Source: Nematostella vectensis (Eukaryota; Cnidaria; Anthozoa; Actiniaria; Edwardsiidae). From it: 64,000 bases of DNA. Under the pieces are notes generated by a model. That model was given only the letters and a program-made list of their open reading frames with translations. It was not told where the DNA came from and did not search any database. Made by a program: the position numbers and the translations under genes. Where the stretch lies: assembly GCF_932526225.1 (NCBI RefSeq), contig NC_064035.1, forward strand, positions 8,667,296 to 8,731,295. Direction: 5' to 3'. Below, piece after piece: positions 9,601 to 20,027 of the stretch. How positions within the stretch are numbered: the stretch's first letter is position 1; each line of letters starts with the position of its first letter.

Positions 9601-12600
9601 ATGATATTCCATGGCTACAACTGACCGGAGCGGTGCTCACCTGATAAACTATCAGGAGGAAATAGATATTTGTATTGGAACTTTAAGTCTACATGAAAAT
9701 GAATGATTGGAAAAAAAATTGAAGACATAATTACAATCTTAGAGTAGGACATAGGGGGGTAGGGGGGGGGGGGTGTGTTTGGGGAGTACAGTTAAAGTTT
9801 CTTAACAAAACCCTCTTTTCCAAGCACCATTGATTTTGATTAGTATGTGATGATAACATGTGCTTGATGTTTTTAGAACATGTGGGCAATGCTTGGGGTA
9901 CAACTGGGCTCTGTGTCCACTACTTACAGCCTTAATGAACTTATCACTCAGCTCACACTTGGAACCAAAGTCCTTAGCCCTCAAGGTCATGTTCTCCTTG
10001 GTCTGTGAGTCAAAGGCTGGGTTCTCTATCAAGCAGTTGATAAACACCCACAGGTGACTCTTGATCTGGAATGGCTTGATAGCAAGACCACCCTTGTTCT
10101 TCTTCTTGATCACCGTCATCAGTTTGTCCACAATTTGATCAGTAACATAATTCACATGGGTTCCACCCTGCAAACATGGGTTTGTATATAATTCACATGG
10201 GTTCCACCCTGCAAACATGGGTTTGTATATAATTCACATGGGTTCCACCCTGCAAACATGGGTTTGTATATAATTCACATGGGTTTCACCCTGCAAACAT
10301 GGGTTTGCACATAATTCACATGGGTTCCACCCTGCAAACATGGGTTTGTATATAATTCACATGGGTTCCACCCTGCAAACATGGGTTTATATATAATTCA
10401 CATGGGTTCCATCCTGCAAACATGGGTTTGTATATAATTTACATGGGTTCCATCCTGCAAACATGGGTTTGTATATAATTCACATGGGTTCCACACTGCA
10501 AACATGGGTTTGTATATCAAAGGGAAGATGTACATATAAATTGGCTGTCGCCATATGAATTACGGAAGTGGTTAAAATTGTAAATGCATGTATTTAGGCT
10601 CTTATTTGCGTGACATGGCCAATATCAGAATTGGCCAGTGTCATCGCATTGTTACTTTTACAAACTGTGTAACTTGAGCCAGAAAGTGATGGATTAGTAT
10701 GCATGATTTTTTAGAGCTGTCTTGTAACTCTTTGACTAGCAAAATTCCAAATTACAAGCCCAACAAGCATGTTTGATTTCAAGCTTCATTAAGTATAAAG
10801 CTCAAAGATGGCTGTAAACAGACTGTTTTGCTTTTGTGCTCAAGTAGCACTATTTTCTGGAAGAAGGGTATGTTCTGAGTGTTACTTTGAATCCTACCTT
10901 GGTGGTTGCGATTGAATTGACAAAGCTGGCTTGCTGAAACCCCTTATCACTGACAGTAACGCAGACTTCCCAACGATTGTTGACTACTTCATGCACCACC
11001 GTCGGCTTTTTCTCCTCCTCGTCATCCTCCTCCTTGTCTTTAGTGGCACCCTTAAGGCACAGCTGAACATAATCTTTGAATGTCTTCACCTGGAACAACA
11101 CAGCAGAACAACTCTAGCTGATCGACAATTGTAAAACAGTGAAGCATACAACATGGCAGTATTCTTAATCTCTGACATTTGCTGAATTTGATGACAAAAC
11201 GTATCCCACAGTTTGATTTCAGCTTTAGCTTTCAATTGGCTTGATCCCTCAAGATCCTTGAACCCACACAGCTACTCACAAAATTTCCAAAAGATACTAT
11301 TATACTTCTTAATATATCAAGTACATTTTGACTTTGAATTGTCTAAACTTATTAAACAAATTCCTGGTCTTAGGGGAACTAACCTTTAACTTCTTGCCAT
11401 TTAAAATAACAGAGACACCACGCACAGATGCTGCAATATCATATGCCCTTCTTGTCAAAAGGGCAACAGTGTCTCTGTCAAGGGTTTCCATCTTGAACTT
11501 CTCCAAGTCAGGTTGGAAAGTGATACATGTGTATTCCTTGTTGCTGGTGAATTCTTTGATCACTGGCTCAGCTGCTTTACCCATGTTGTTGGTCCAAACC
11601 TTGAATAGATAAGACAAAATTACTATTAGGAAAATGACTAAAATATTTCCCAAAATGATTGTATTCGGGCCTATTTGCACTAGAAAGACAAGGCTTGTCT
11701 GTCTGAGGCAAACAGCCAGCCAAATTTTGTCTTGGCCAATCTATTTACTTGTAAATCACATTCGTACTAGCGGACAAATGAAAAGCCAGACACAACCGCA
11801 GGCATCAAACAAAAATAGGTTCTCATATTTTTCAGGCAAGAAAGCTCAATTGTAGAGTTTATTATAATACGAAGTTGGATATATATCTATTTAAAATCCT
11901 TCACTACTTTGTGGAAAATTTATTCTTAACATTTAAGTGAAGACTGATAATGTTTACCTGTTTAAACCTTTTCTTATTCTCTAAGCATGCAGTCTCAACA
12001 GAGAACTTCTTGCTGAAAATGTTGCAAAGTTTAGCACCATAGCCATTGCGTCCACCTGTCACTTTCTTCTCGTCGTCATTGTAGTTGCTTGACGTGAGCA
12101 GCTGACCAAAGATCATTGTGGGCACATAAACCTGGTGTTCCTTGTGCATCTCAATTGGGATTCCTCTCCCATCATTCCACACACTGATAAAGTTTTTCTC
12201 TCTAGATGTAAAAAATCACCAGATAAGCAGGTATTGATATGAGTTGTGAATGGAGGACCCTATCAGCCACCATTTGATTATCCCAGCAGCAATGCAACTG
12301 GAAGGAAAAATCAATTTAGATTGACTTATCCTGTTGAAGTATGTTATTGGGTGGTTATTGTTTTAATTTTATGTCCAAATATTGCAAAGATTAAAAACAA
12401 AATATAAAGAGAAAAAGGCTGACAGTCCCTTAAAACATGGTTTATGTGGCTTTACCAACAGAATAGCGTGTTTATTAAAAAGTACTTACGGGTTGATCTC
12501 AATTTTAATTGTTGACATGGCAGGATCTCTCTGTTTGTTGTCAGCTGCATTTACTGCAATGAAAGATTATAGGGATTAAAGTTTATAAAACCTTTTTATT

Positions 12601-13374
12601 AGTTTGGTTAGAGCAGAAAGATTTGTAATTTTGCGCCCATTTTATTGTTTTTTCCCCAAAAAAAGACAAGGATGCTGAATCCTTGTTGGGCGTGAAAGTA
12701 AAAATTTGCGTATAAAGACAAAAAAAAAGTAAATTTGATATTTTTTTTACCTAAAATTTCATCAAATATCTTGAAAAGACCAGGAACATAGGTAATCTCC
12801 CTATTCACAATGGCTTCAAGGATATCATCATACACAAACATGTTCTGCTTGTTGGGCTCAACAGAGCCAATGTAAGTATCTGGCCGCAACAGAATATGCT
12901 CCAGCTGGGTTTTCTTGGTGTAGATGCGTTCAACAGACAAGCGCTTTCTCTTTTTGCCACCAGCATTTTTAGATGGCGAGTTAGTGTTGATCTCCTGTAA
13001 GTATGAAAACAATGGAAATTCATAAGTTAAAATTTGACTTTTCAAATATGTGAAATCTCTTCTCAAGCCTTGATATCTATGGTAACATAACTGGTATTAT
13101 AAATGAGAGTGTTTTTATCTGTACTTCCCTTTATTACTTAAAACTGTTTCCATTAGCGTCTTTCTATCGCTCGCTATCTTGAATCAGGTCAAAGTTTAAC
13201 CGGACCGTCCTACTAACTACACTGTACACAGTTTACCTACTACTAGAAATCAAGAACTAGAAATACGCTAGGAAGAGCCATTACAGCTGTTAAATGATGC
13301 CCCACTGACAAAAATATTGTTTAAAGCAGTGTTAGAGTTATGCAAAAACATACCATTAGTGGAGTTGTCGCCAT
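6668..13374 (-). CDS. TOP2: DNA topoisomerase II, N-terminal half (partial gene)
   Basis: Type IIA topoisomerase, which passes one DNA duplex through another in the nucleus using ATP. Coding exons (high to low): 13374-13354, 12994-12751, 12553-12490, 12201-11958, 11599-11384, 11089-10898, 10167-9928, 9443-9387, 8634-8395, 8124-7888, 7156-6941, 6760-6668. All have GT-AG borders and consistent phases and give 688 codons. Visible parts are the GHKL ATPase (NAADN, NDGRGIP, GGRNGYGAKLCN), the transducer with the K-loop (SQTKEN), and the TOPRIM metal site (EGDSAKTLA and DQDQDGSH). It aligns with human TOP2A residues 1 to about 690. The next exon, with the start of the cleavage domain and its active tyrosine, is absent; positions 1-6660 are filled with transposons. 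Either the intron exceeds 6.6 kb or the gene is broken here. Vertebrates have TOP2A and TOP2B; this looks like the single invertebrate gene. Confidence 0.93.
7374..7613. repeat. Two-copy tandem duplication in a TOP2 intron
   Basis: A unit of about 120 bp (with GTAGATGGTAGGG and GATAGCATGGGGGCAAGAGG) occurs twice in a row in the intron between the exons at 7888-8124 and 6941-7156. The copies have diverged. It does not touch a splice site. Confidence 0.6.
8670..9150. other. Probable repeat insertion in a TOP2 intron
   Basis: The intron between the exons at 8395-8634 and 9387-9443 holds AT-rich sequence flanked by ATACCATA-type strings in opposite orientation (about 8682 and 9136), the right one next to GCATTATACGC. 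This looks like a small inverted-repeat transposon, but the ends match over only a few bases. The plus-strand ORF inside (8812-9072) resembles no protein I know. Confidence 0.25.
10151..10519. repeat. 41-bp x 9 tandem array spanning the acceptor of a TOP2 exon
   Basis: Units start at 10151, 10192, 10233, 10274, 10315, 10356, 10397, 10438 and 10479. On the minus strand each unit contains a TTTGCAG acceptor followed by the first 21 coding nucleotides of the exon that begins at 10167. Only the lowest-coordinate copy continues into the real exon. Copies differ by a few substitutions; two near 10274 and 10410-10460 change bases around the acceptor. Splicing to an upstream copy reads into TGA after about 18 codons because 41 is not a multiple of 3. 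Confidence 0.9.
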
Positions 13375-13710
13375 GTTTTTTTAGGCGGGAATTGGGGAAA
13401 TCCAACTCACTCGACTATCCTTCGGCCGATTGCTGCTTAAATAAATATGCGCGCCAACCAACAACTAAAGATGCAATCGCAACCTTTTAGGGCTGCAAAA
13501 GGCAAGCTACGAAGGAGAAAAAAACGAGAAAATGGAGAGGTTCCGCTCAAAACTCTCAACGGAAGATCGACTCCCTGATTCAATAGTTCCCGCCGCTGAA
13601 CGGACTCTGATCGAATCGACCAATCACATCGCTGAAAAGAGAGAGCATGTGACCAACGAGGTAGTCTCCAGGCTTCCTCGACTCCCAGGCGAAAGGTATA
13701 TCCAATCAAA
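13375..13710 (-). promoter_or_regulatory. Probable cell-cycle promoter of TOP2
   Basis: Two TTCCCGCC-type E2F sites (13384-13391 on the minus strand and 13587-13594 on the plus strand) and two CCAAT boxes (13620-13624, 13702-13706, inverted relative to TOP2) fall within 340 bases upstream of the preferred start codon. Inverted CCAAT boxes and E2F/CDE-type elements are the known features of vertebrate TOP2A promoters. No TATA box is evident. The short ORFs on both strands here do not look like proteins. Confidence 0.4.
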
Positions 13711-14059
13711 TATTCCTTTTGAATTTCGTGTTATTAAATTTTTTTCTAATACTTTTAAAAATATATAAATATTGTCAGATTTTTAAAAGATATATCACTT
13801 AATTACGAGTATAGGTTTGCAATATATACAAAAACATAAGAGATGAATGAAATCAAAACAATCCTCAAAATAAAAACACATAAGGCTAGGAATAACAACT
13901 TACTCTGTTTATCTGTTTATCACACAGTAAAAACATAAGCCAAAGAAATAATGACCACGAGATTCTTTTACTATAATACTCCCAGTCAGTTCTCCATGAT
14001 AATATAAATCGTATAATAAGCTTGAATCCAGAATATCTCGATTAATAAGTTGTTTTTAC

Positions 14060-14107
14060 CTTTTTCTTCTTCGGAGGCGATGGCAGATATGTATCAAAGT
14101 CTTCCAT
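14060..14107 (-). CDS. Alternative first coding exon of TOP2 (candidate)
   Basis: A 48-nt frame beginning with Met and reading MEDFDTYLPSPPKKKK ends at a good donor (GTAAAA) in phase 0, so it joins in frame to the exon starting at 12994. It competes with the 21-nt exon at 13374-13354 (MATTPLM, also phase 0). I prefer the latter as the main start because E2F-type and CCAAT sites lie directly upstream of it and because its N-terminus resembles vertebrate TOP2A in length and pattern. The lysine run could add a nuclear signal. Confidence 0.5.
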
Positions 14108-15305
14108 TGCTGTGCTGTGACTTGCTCTGACGATGACGGACTTCAAAGCCTTATTCTGTACTTCTACAAGCGGGCTGCATATTGTTCTTCAGTTTGTCCT
14201 TGTACATGAAGAAGCAGTGCGCGTTTTGACAACCGGAGAAACACGTGTGAATACATTTCAATGGGTATATGGGTTTCGGAACAAAGTTAAGATTATTTCA
14301 TAGGCCTGATAAGGTAATAGTCAGTGTGTGTCGATTTTCATTTTTGGAAAGCGAAACACAGAGATAAACACGAGTAAAGATGAGCCATTTTTTAGGCTAT
14401 TTGGGACTGCTGTGGTTTATATGATGCGGATAGCCTGGTACGAACAGTTCTCCCGACTTCTAAAATATGATGCGACTTGACAGATTTCCTGTGTTGAGCC
14501 TGTATCTTTATACAGTTTATCAGAGAGTTGTGAGAAAACAACTCTCTCACAACTCCCTGAGTTGATCATACCAGGAGCTCACTCGTAAGCAGAGCTATCG
14601 AGTCTCACGCTTTTCAGCGTTAGACTAGCGCATTACTGTATCATGTCACGCTCTCACGCTGAGAATTTCTCACGCTCGTCTTCTATATGCTGTCAAGGTT
14701 AAAAGCTTGAAAATTTCAAGAAAAAATTTACTTTTTGATTGGTTTTCAGTTTGGGTAGTCTAAAATTAAACTATTAAATGGTACAGCACTCCGCGCTATG
14801 GCGGCTTCACGGAAATCTCACTCTTTCAAAAAATTATAAATTGAGGTAAAAAGATGTCTTCGTAAGATGTCTGCGTCCGAGATAACTCGGGGGACCTGTG
14901 GACAATTTCAATCGGCTGTCCCTTGGTTCTGCTCTGCTCAGCGTGTGTTGCTAGTTCGCCATGAACACATGAAAAATGGGACAAAATATTTGCTACGCTA
15001 CTTGCCGAAGTAGGGCCAAACCTACAGGTTTTATCCTTTTATCGCCTGCAAACCACCTGATAAACTCACGCTGGTGCTTGCTAGTCGGCTCTAGTCAGTC
15101 GTGTCTTCATGAATCATTCATTTATGCAAAAGCCAATGGGGCCAAGCCTTTGTGGCAGATACATAAAGAATAGCTGCTACCAAGGCCCCGCTGTACTATC
15201 CTAAGAATGTGATTTTGTGTATTTAAGTTCATTTGTTGCCTGGAGATTGTTTGATCAGTAGATTTGCGATGGTAAGCGTTCGAATTCGTGACTTCGATTT
15301 CTTCA
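14108..15305. other. Divergent intergenic region between TOP2 and CHPF
   Basis: About 1.2 kb separates the outermost TOP2 start codon from the CHPF start codon. It should contain the CHPF promoter and 5' UTR. A short hairpin (14525-14560, GAGAGTTGTGAG facing ACAACTCTC) and several GCTCACGCT-like repeats (14580-14690) are visible, but no convincing core promoter motif. An upstream ATG at 15269 is out of frame and may be a short leader ORF. Confidence 0.4.
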
Positions 15306-18300
15306 ATGGCGGTTGCCACGCATCGTAAACTTTTCTACAATGTAGATTCGCTTTCTGATGAGACCCACGAACCCGCCCGATCACGGACAAGTTTAACAGA
15401 ACCATTCGACGACAGTTTTAGCAGGTCAAAAAGGAAAATGAAATCGTCCCGCCCATGGATTCGATTTAGATCTTTAACTCCAGCAATTATAGGGGTGAGT
15501 CTTGGCTTCGCGTTATCAATGCTCTATATCCCTGTAGTGGAGCAACAATGTCTTTTTGACATGGAAGAGTCACAGGTTTATGTTGTTGGCAAAGATGATA
15601 AAAGTTGGAACTGGGCTTCAAAGGAAGAGAGAAAGACAACACCTTCTCCTACTGCTAAAACCGACCCAATAAGCCACACCACTGTTGCCCCAAAAGAGAC
15701 ACACTTCAACTATGGCCTTAGACCTTACTATGTGGCGAGTGAGCTAGGGCATAGGGATAAACTGTTAGTTGGGGTTCTAACCACAGAGGATCAGCTTGAT
15801 ACATTTGCTTTAGCAATTAATAACACTTGGGGGCCAGATCTCCCATCGCTAATATTCTTCATACCCTATTCACGAGATGTTGAGTTTCATGAAAAATATA
15901 CCAAGATTCTTGGTTTTCCAGTTGTCCAGTTAGACATTGATTCTGAGGAGGAGACAGTTCCTCAGCTAAGAACATCATTTAAAATGTTCAAATACATGCA
16001 TGACCATTACATCAACAACTATGATTGGTTTTTCAGAGCCGAACATGATATGTATCTCAAGGCAGATAAGCTTTTAGAGTTCCTAAGTAGTGTTAATAGT
16101 TCTGAGGATAATTATATTGGCCATCCTGCTGCTGTGTCATACAGAAATCAAGACACGGCTTATAACAATGATCTGTACCGATATGAGCATTACTGTCTGG
16201 GAGGTGGTGGAGTGGCACTATCTAGGACGACTCTTCTTAAACTTGTTCCAAACCTTGACACATGCATAGAGGAGTCTCTAACAGAGAGTGAAGATGTGGA
16301 ACTTGGACGATGTTTGTACAACAACATTGGTGTTCAGTGTACCTGGAGCTATGAGGTATGTAGCCCCAACAGGAAATTTCATTACTTGGAATTTCACAAT
16401 TTCCAAGTCAGTTTCCCATATCACACTTTGAATTTATACTAAAGGAATTGCTGATTTGTTTTTAAGGCATCTGACATGTTCTACAAGATCCCTAAAGATC
16501 TCAGCATTCCTGATATCCTCAAAGACAGACGTGTTCTCCATGCCACAAGCATTCATCCCATCAGAACCCCATCCGTCATGTACCACGTGCATCGCTATTT
16601 TACAGAACTAGAGCTTAACAAGACTTTTGTGGAAACACGCTCTCTGCAGACATCAATTAGAGACTTGTTACCCTTGTTACCAGAAGGTGAGTTAATATTC
16701 TACTATTTATTTTCTGTTTCTGGTTAGTAGTGAATAGCAGTCTGACCTTTCTTTAATTGTTATTATTTTCTATTTTTTATCATTTTTTGTTTTGTTTTTA
16801 ATGACCATGTTTAATAAATTGACACAAACCCAGAAACTATGTTTTGACCATGATATTTATAGCACTTTTTGATTTTCTTAAAATGTAACTGCTTATGTAT
16901 ATTTTTTAATGTTCTTCTGTATTCAGGTGTTCCAGAAAAGCATCCTTCATGGCCATTAGGTTTCCAGTTTCCCTTCCAACCAAAATCTCGCTTCGAAGTC
17001 ATTGAATGGCAGTATTTCACAGAGCATGCTAGCTATGGTTTCACAGAAGTCAACCCTGAGGTGAAACTAGAGGGTGATTACAAAAAGGATGTACATGAAG
17101 TAGTTAGCACAGCATACAAAATGTTGTCAAGAGAGAGCCCACATGAGAAGAAATGGCTGATTAATGGCTATCGTAGGGTAGATCCTCGTCGTGGTGCAGA
17201 GTACATACTTGATATTGGGCTGAAGGGAGGTGATGGCAATGAAGAACACCGTCGTGTTCACATGTTGCGGCCATTTACCAAGGTTGAGAGTATTCAGATG
17301 GTAACGGCTACAGAGCAGCGTGGTGTTCATCTTGTTGTTCCCGTGGGTAAAGATGACACTGATCGCCTGGAGAAGTTCTTGCAGGTTTGTTAAAAGAATT
17401 GCAGAATGTCATTATTCAATGCTACTTTCCTTTGCATTTCATGGACGGCTGAACCAGGGACAGATTTTGGTGGTAACCAAGAGAAAACACCAATACTTTA
17501 TCTGTTTTCCTGTGTACAGAGAATTACCCTCATTCTTTACTTACTTCTTACTTCTGCCATTAATAATTTGGTTTCTGTGCCATTGTGATTTGAGGAACTT
17601 TTGTTCTAGATGTATCAGAGAGTCTGCCTTCAAACTGGGGAGAACGTGGTACTGCTTACAGTGTTTGTGAATGTACGTGGGTCAGGAGAAGACGGGCATG
17701 CACCAGAAAAATTTGCTGAAGAGAAGGCACTTATTGCAAGGTAAAGAACATGCAGTCTTGTAAGAGAATCCCTTTGTTTCCCTAAATTTGGGATTTAAAA
17801 GCTCCAAATGTATTCAAGATTTTTCTTACATATTTATAAATTAAAAATAATTCCCTTTTCACATTCCTGATAGCCTAACCTGAACCTCCTTTTACTTGGA
17901 CCTGTCTCTGGTACTTAACACAGATCCCTCCCCTCACAAGATTCACATGACCCTGACCAAGAGAACCATAAACATGCTTCATGAATAACTCAACTGCTTT
18001 TGTGCCTTACACATAACTCAACTTTGCCCTCCTTTTACAGATACAAACAAAAGTTCACATGGGCCCAGTTGCCATGGATACAGATTGGTGTACAGCACAA
18101 CTCCTTGACGCTGTTGGCAGACATTGTAACAATGAAACTTCCTAGTAATGCCCTTATTTTTCTCACAACTCTTGGTGTGGAGTTCACTGTTGGGTTTCTT
18201 AATAGATGTAGAGTGAATGCACTCTCTGGACAACAGGTAAGTCATTTGAACATTCCCCTTACCCATTGTTATCGTTAGGAGTTTTTTACAGGGTAAAATC

Positions 18301-19390
18301 TTTTATAGACTTAAGTACAATATATAGTTCTCTGAATTGATATTTTATGATGAAATAAAATCATGGATAAACTTTGCACTATATTTTTTCTTTTTATGGA
18401 TTCCTGGTTCTTTGTGAGTAAGTTTTGTGAGTACATGTGTTTGTTGGCCATCTTGTGTTACCATATCATGTGATCGTTTACAACACATTTGGGTTGTGCG
18501 TGTAACTGAACTGTGGTTCATAATAACTGTATAACTGTTATTATTTTATTTCGCAGGTGTTTTTTCCAGTGCCCTTTGCATACTATGACACAGACATTGT
18601 GTTCAATCAAAACAGAGTTCCAGATGTTCTCCCTTTGCACCGTGACATGGGACACTGGGACACTGACTCATATAACCTTGTCTGCTTCAATAACAAAGAC
18701 TATAAAGAAAATCGGCTCCACAGTGAAGACTTTCTCAAGGAGAAGGAATTTCAACCAAAAGACCTGATGAAGGTTGGTACATGCAACAATAGTCAAATAT
18801 CTCATCAGCTTCATAAACTTATGGAAGTAAAGCAGCTGGCTTTTCAGGAGAACATTACTTTTTGAAGAGTTCTTGGATTAGACTAGACAGTGCTTGATTA
18901 CATGATATGATTCTCCTGCCCTCTGTGGTCTAGGTTTTCTATTTGTTTTGGTTTTAAACACCTAGTTATGCCTGTGAAGGAGGCTATTGGAACTTCCATC
19001 TTTACTGCTTTAAGAAAGAGAATAAACAGAGTTGGTAAAACTGGATGGAAAAATAGGCTTTTGACAAAGTGTTCTATAAAAAGCTGTCCACTTGCTAGAC
19101 AATGTCTTTGAATGATAGTTGCTTTGAATGATTTTGTTTTCTGTAAGCGTTTTTTTTTTAAATCAATTATTTTTTATCTCCCACAGGTTTTCCTTGACAC
19201 TGATCTTCACATATTCCGTGCAGTGGATGTTGATTTGCGCATGCGCTACAAGCCCCAGGAGTGCACACACATGACTGGCATTGGTGCTGAATCTTGTCTC
19301 ATGAAGAAGGCAGAAGCAATGGCATCTCGGTCACAGCTTGCTCTGTTGCTTTTCAATAAAGAGCGGGAGGCTGAAACAAAAAAGCCTTGA
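15306..19390 (+). CDS. CHPF: Chondroitin polymerizing factor / chondroitin sulfate synthase 2
   Basis: Golgi type II membrane protein that partners chondroitin synthases in building the GlcA-GalNAc polymer. Exons: 15306-16355, 16467-16686, 16927-17384, 17610-17740, 18041-18236, 18557-18772, 19187-19390; phases agree and give 823 residues (human CHPF is about 775). A cytoplasmic tail with basic residues precedes one membrane segment (about residues 64-80, PAIIGVSLGFALSMLYIPVV). A Fringe-like domain and a second CHGN-type domain follow. CHPF-specific matches include NGYRRVDPRRGAEYILD, RFEVIEWQYFTEH, FLNRCRVNALSG and a C-terminus with GSR/ASRSQLALLLF. The first DxD-type site reads AEHD and the second domain has GVEF where active enzymes have DVDL, so both catalytic metal sites are missing, as in vertebrate CHPF, which acts mainly as a co-polymerase. 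I chose the ATG at 15306; there is no ATG in frame upstream. Confidence 0.93.
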
Positions 19391-19499
19391 ACAGTAGCCA
19401 TTTTCTCTTGCTATCCTAAAAATTATAATGAGCTCAATCCCCCAACAAGTTGGCATGCATGGCTTAGTACTTAATATTCTGTGCATTTATGCATATATA

Positions 19500-19735
19500 A
19501 TGTCGGTCGTATACATAGTATCCAGGTTATATCTTGGTTTGTAGGGAAAAAAAACATGCGAACTACCGTTTCATCTCTACAAGCCTGTTTCGTGGTTGCC
19601 CACTCATCAGGACACACAGGCTTGTAGAGATGAAACGGTAGTTCGCGTGTTTTTTCCTATAAACCAAGATATATCCCGCTCTACACCTATGTATTGAGCA
19701 CTGTTATATGAACGCCTGCACTCACGGTAATATCC
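19500..19735. mobile_element. Foldback Penelope-like end fragment with hammerhead motif
   Basis: Two arms of about 50 bp, CTTGGTTTGTAGG... and its complement ...CCTATAAACCAAG, face each other around a short centre. To the right follows the same terminal module seen at 50040-50115 (TTGAGCACTGTTATATGAAC). It lies in the 3' flank of CHPF. It has no coding sequence. Confidence 0.7.
19571..19616 (-). ncRNA. Hammerhead ribozyme motif, core intact
   Basis: Read on the minus strand: CTGATGAG (19610-19603), a stem II of GTGG/CCAC closed by a GCAA tetraloop, GAAAC (19591-19587), a very short stem III, then GTA at 19580-19578 as the predicted cleavage triplet. All invariant core bases are present. The 3' strand of stem I (GAGATGAAACG) has its complement only some 16 nt upstream of the core, because this copy was rearranged into a foldback, so stem I is imperfect. 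Hammerheads with such short stem III are known from Penelope-like retroelements. Confidence 0.75.
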
Positions 19736-19870
19736 TGGTTGTAGCAAGGGAGGAAGCATTCATGTTTTCATTTAAGTAAAATGATAATTCCAGGGTTGGG
19801 TTTCTAGAAAGCAGGTTAATGCTAACCCAGGGATAAATGCCCTTTTTATCCAATTAAATTTCACGACAGC

Positions 19871-20027
19871 CAGCAGCGTAGCCACGATTTTTAATAGGAG
19901 GGGGCCCAAAAGGCCCTTCCAAGGCATTTTCTCCTGTATTTTAGATAATGTATCATATATTTACTGTATTTTTGGCTGTTAGAAGGGGGGCCCGTGCCCC
20001 TTAGGCCACCCCCTGGCTACGCCCCTG
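19871..20027. mobile_element. Short hAT-like MITE
   Basis: 157-bp element with CAGCAGCGTAGCCACG at the left and the complement-type end CTGGCTACGCCCCTG at the right, and GGGGGCCC-rich subterminal parts. Such CAGNGGCGTAGCCA ends are common in hAT-type non-autonomous elements. No clear target duplication was seen. Confidence 0.5.
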
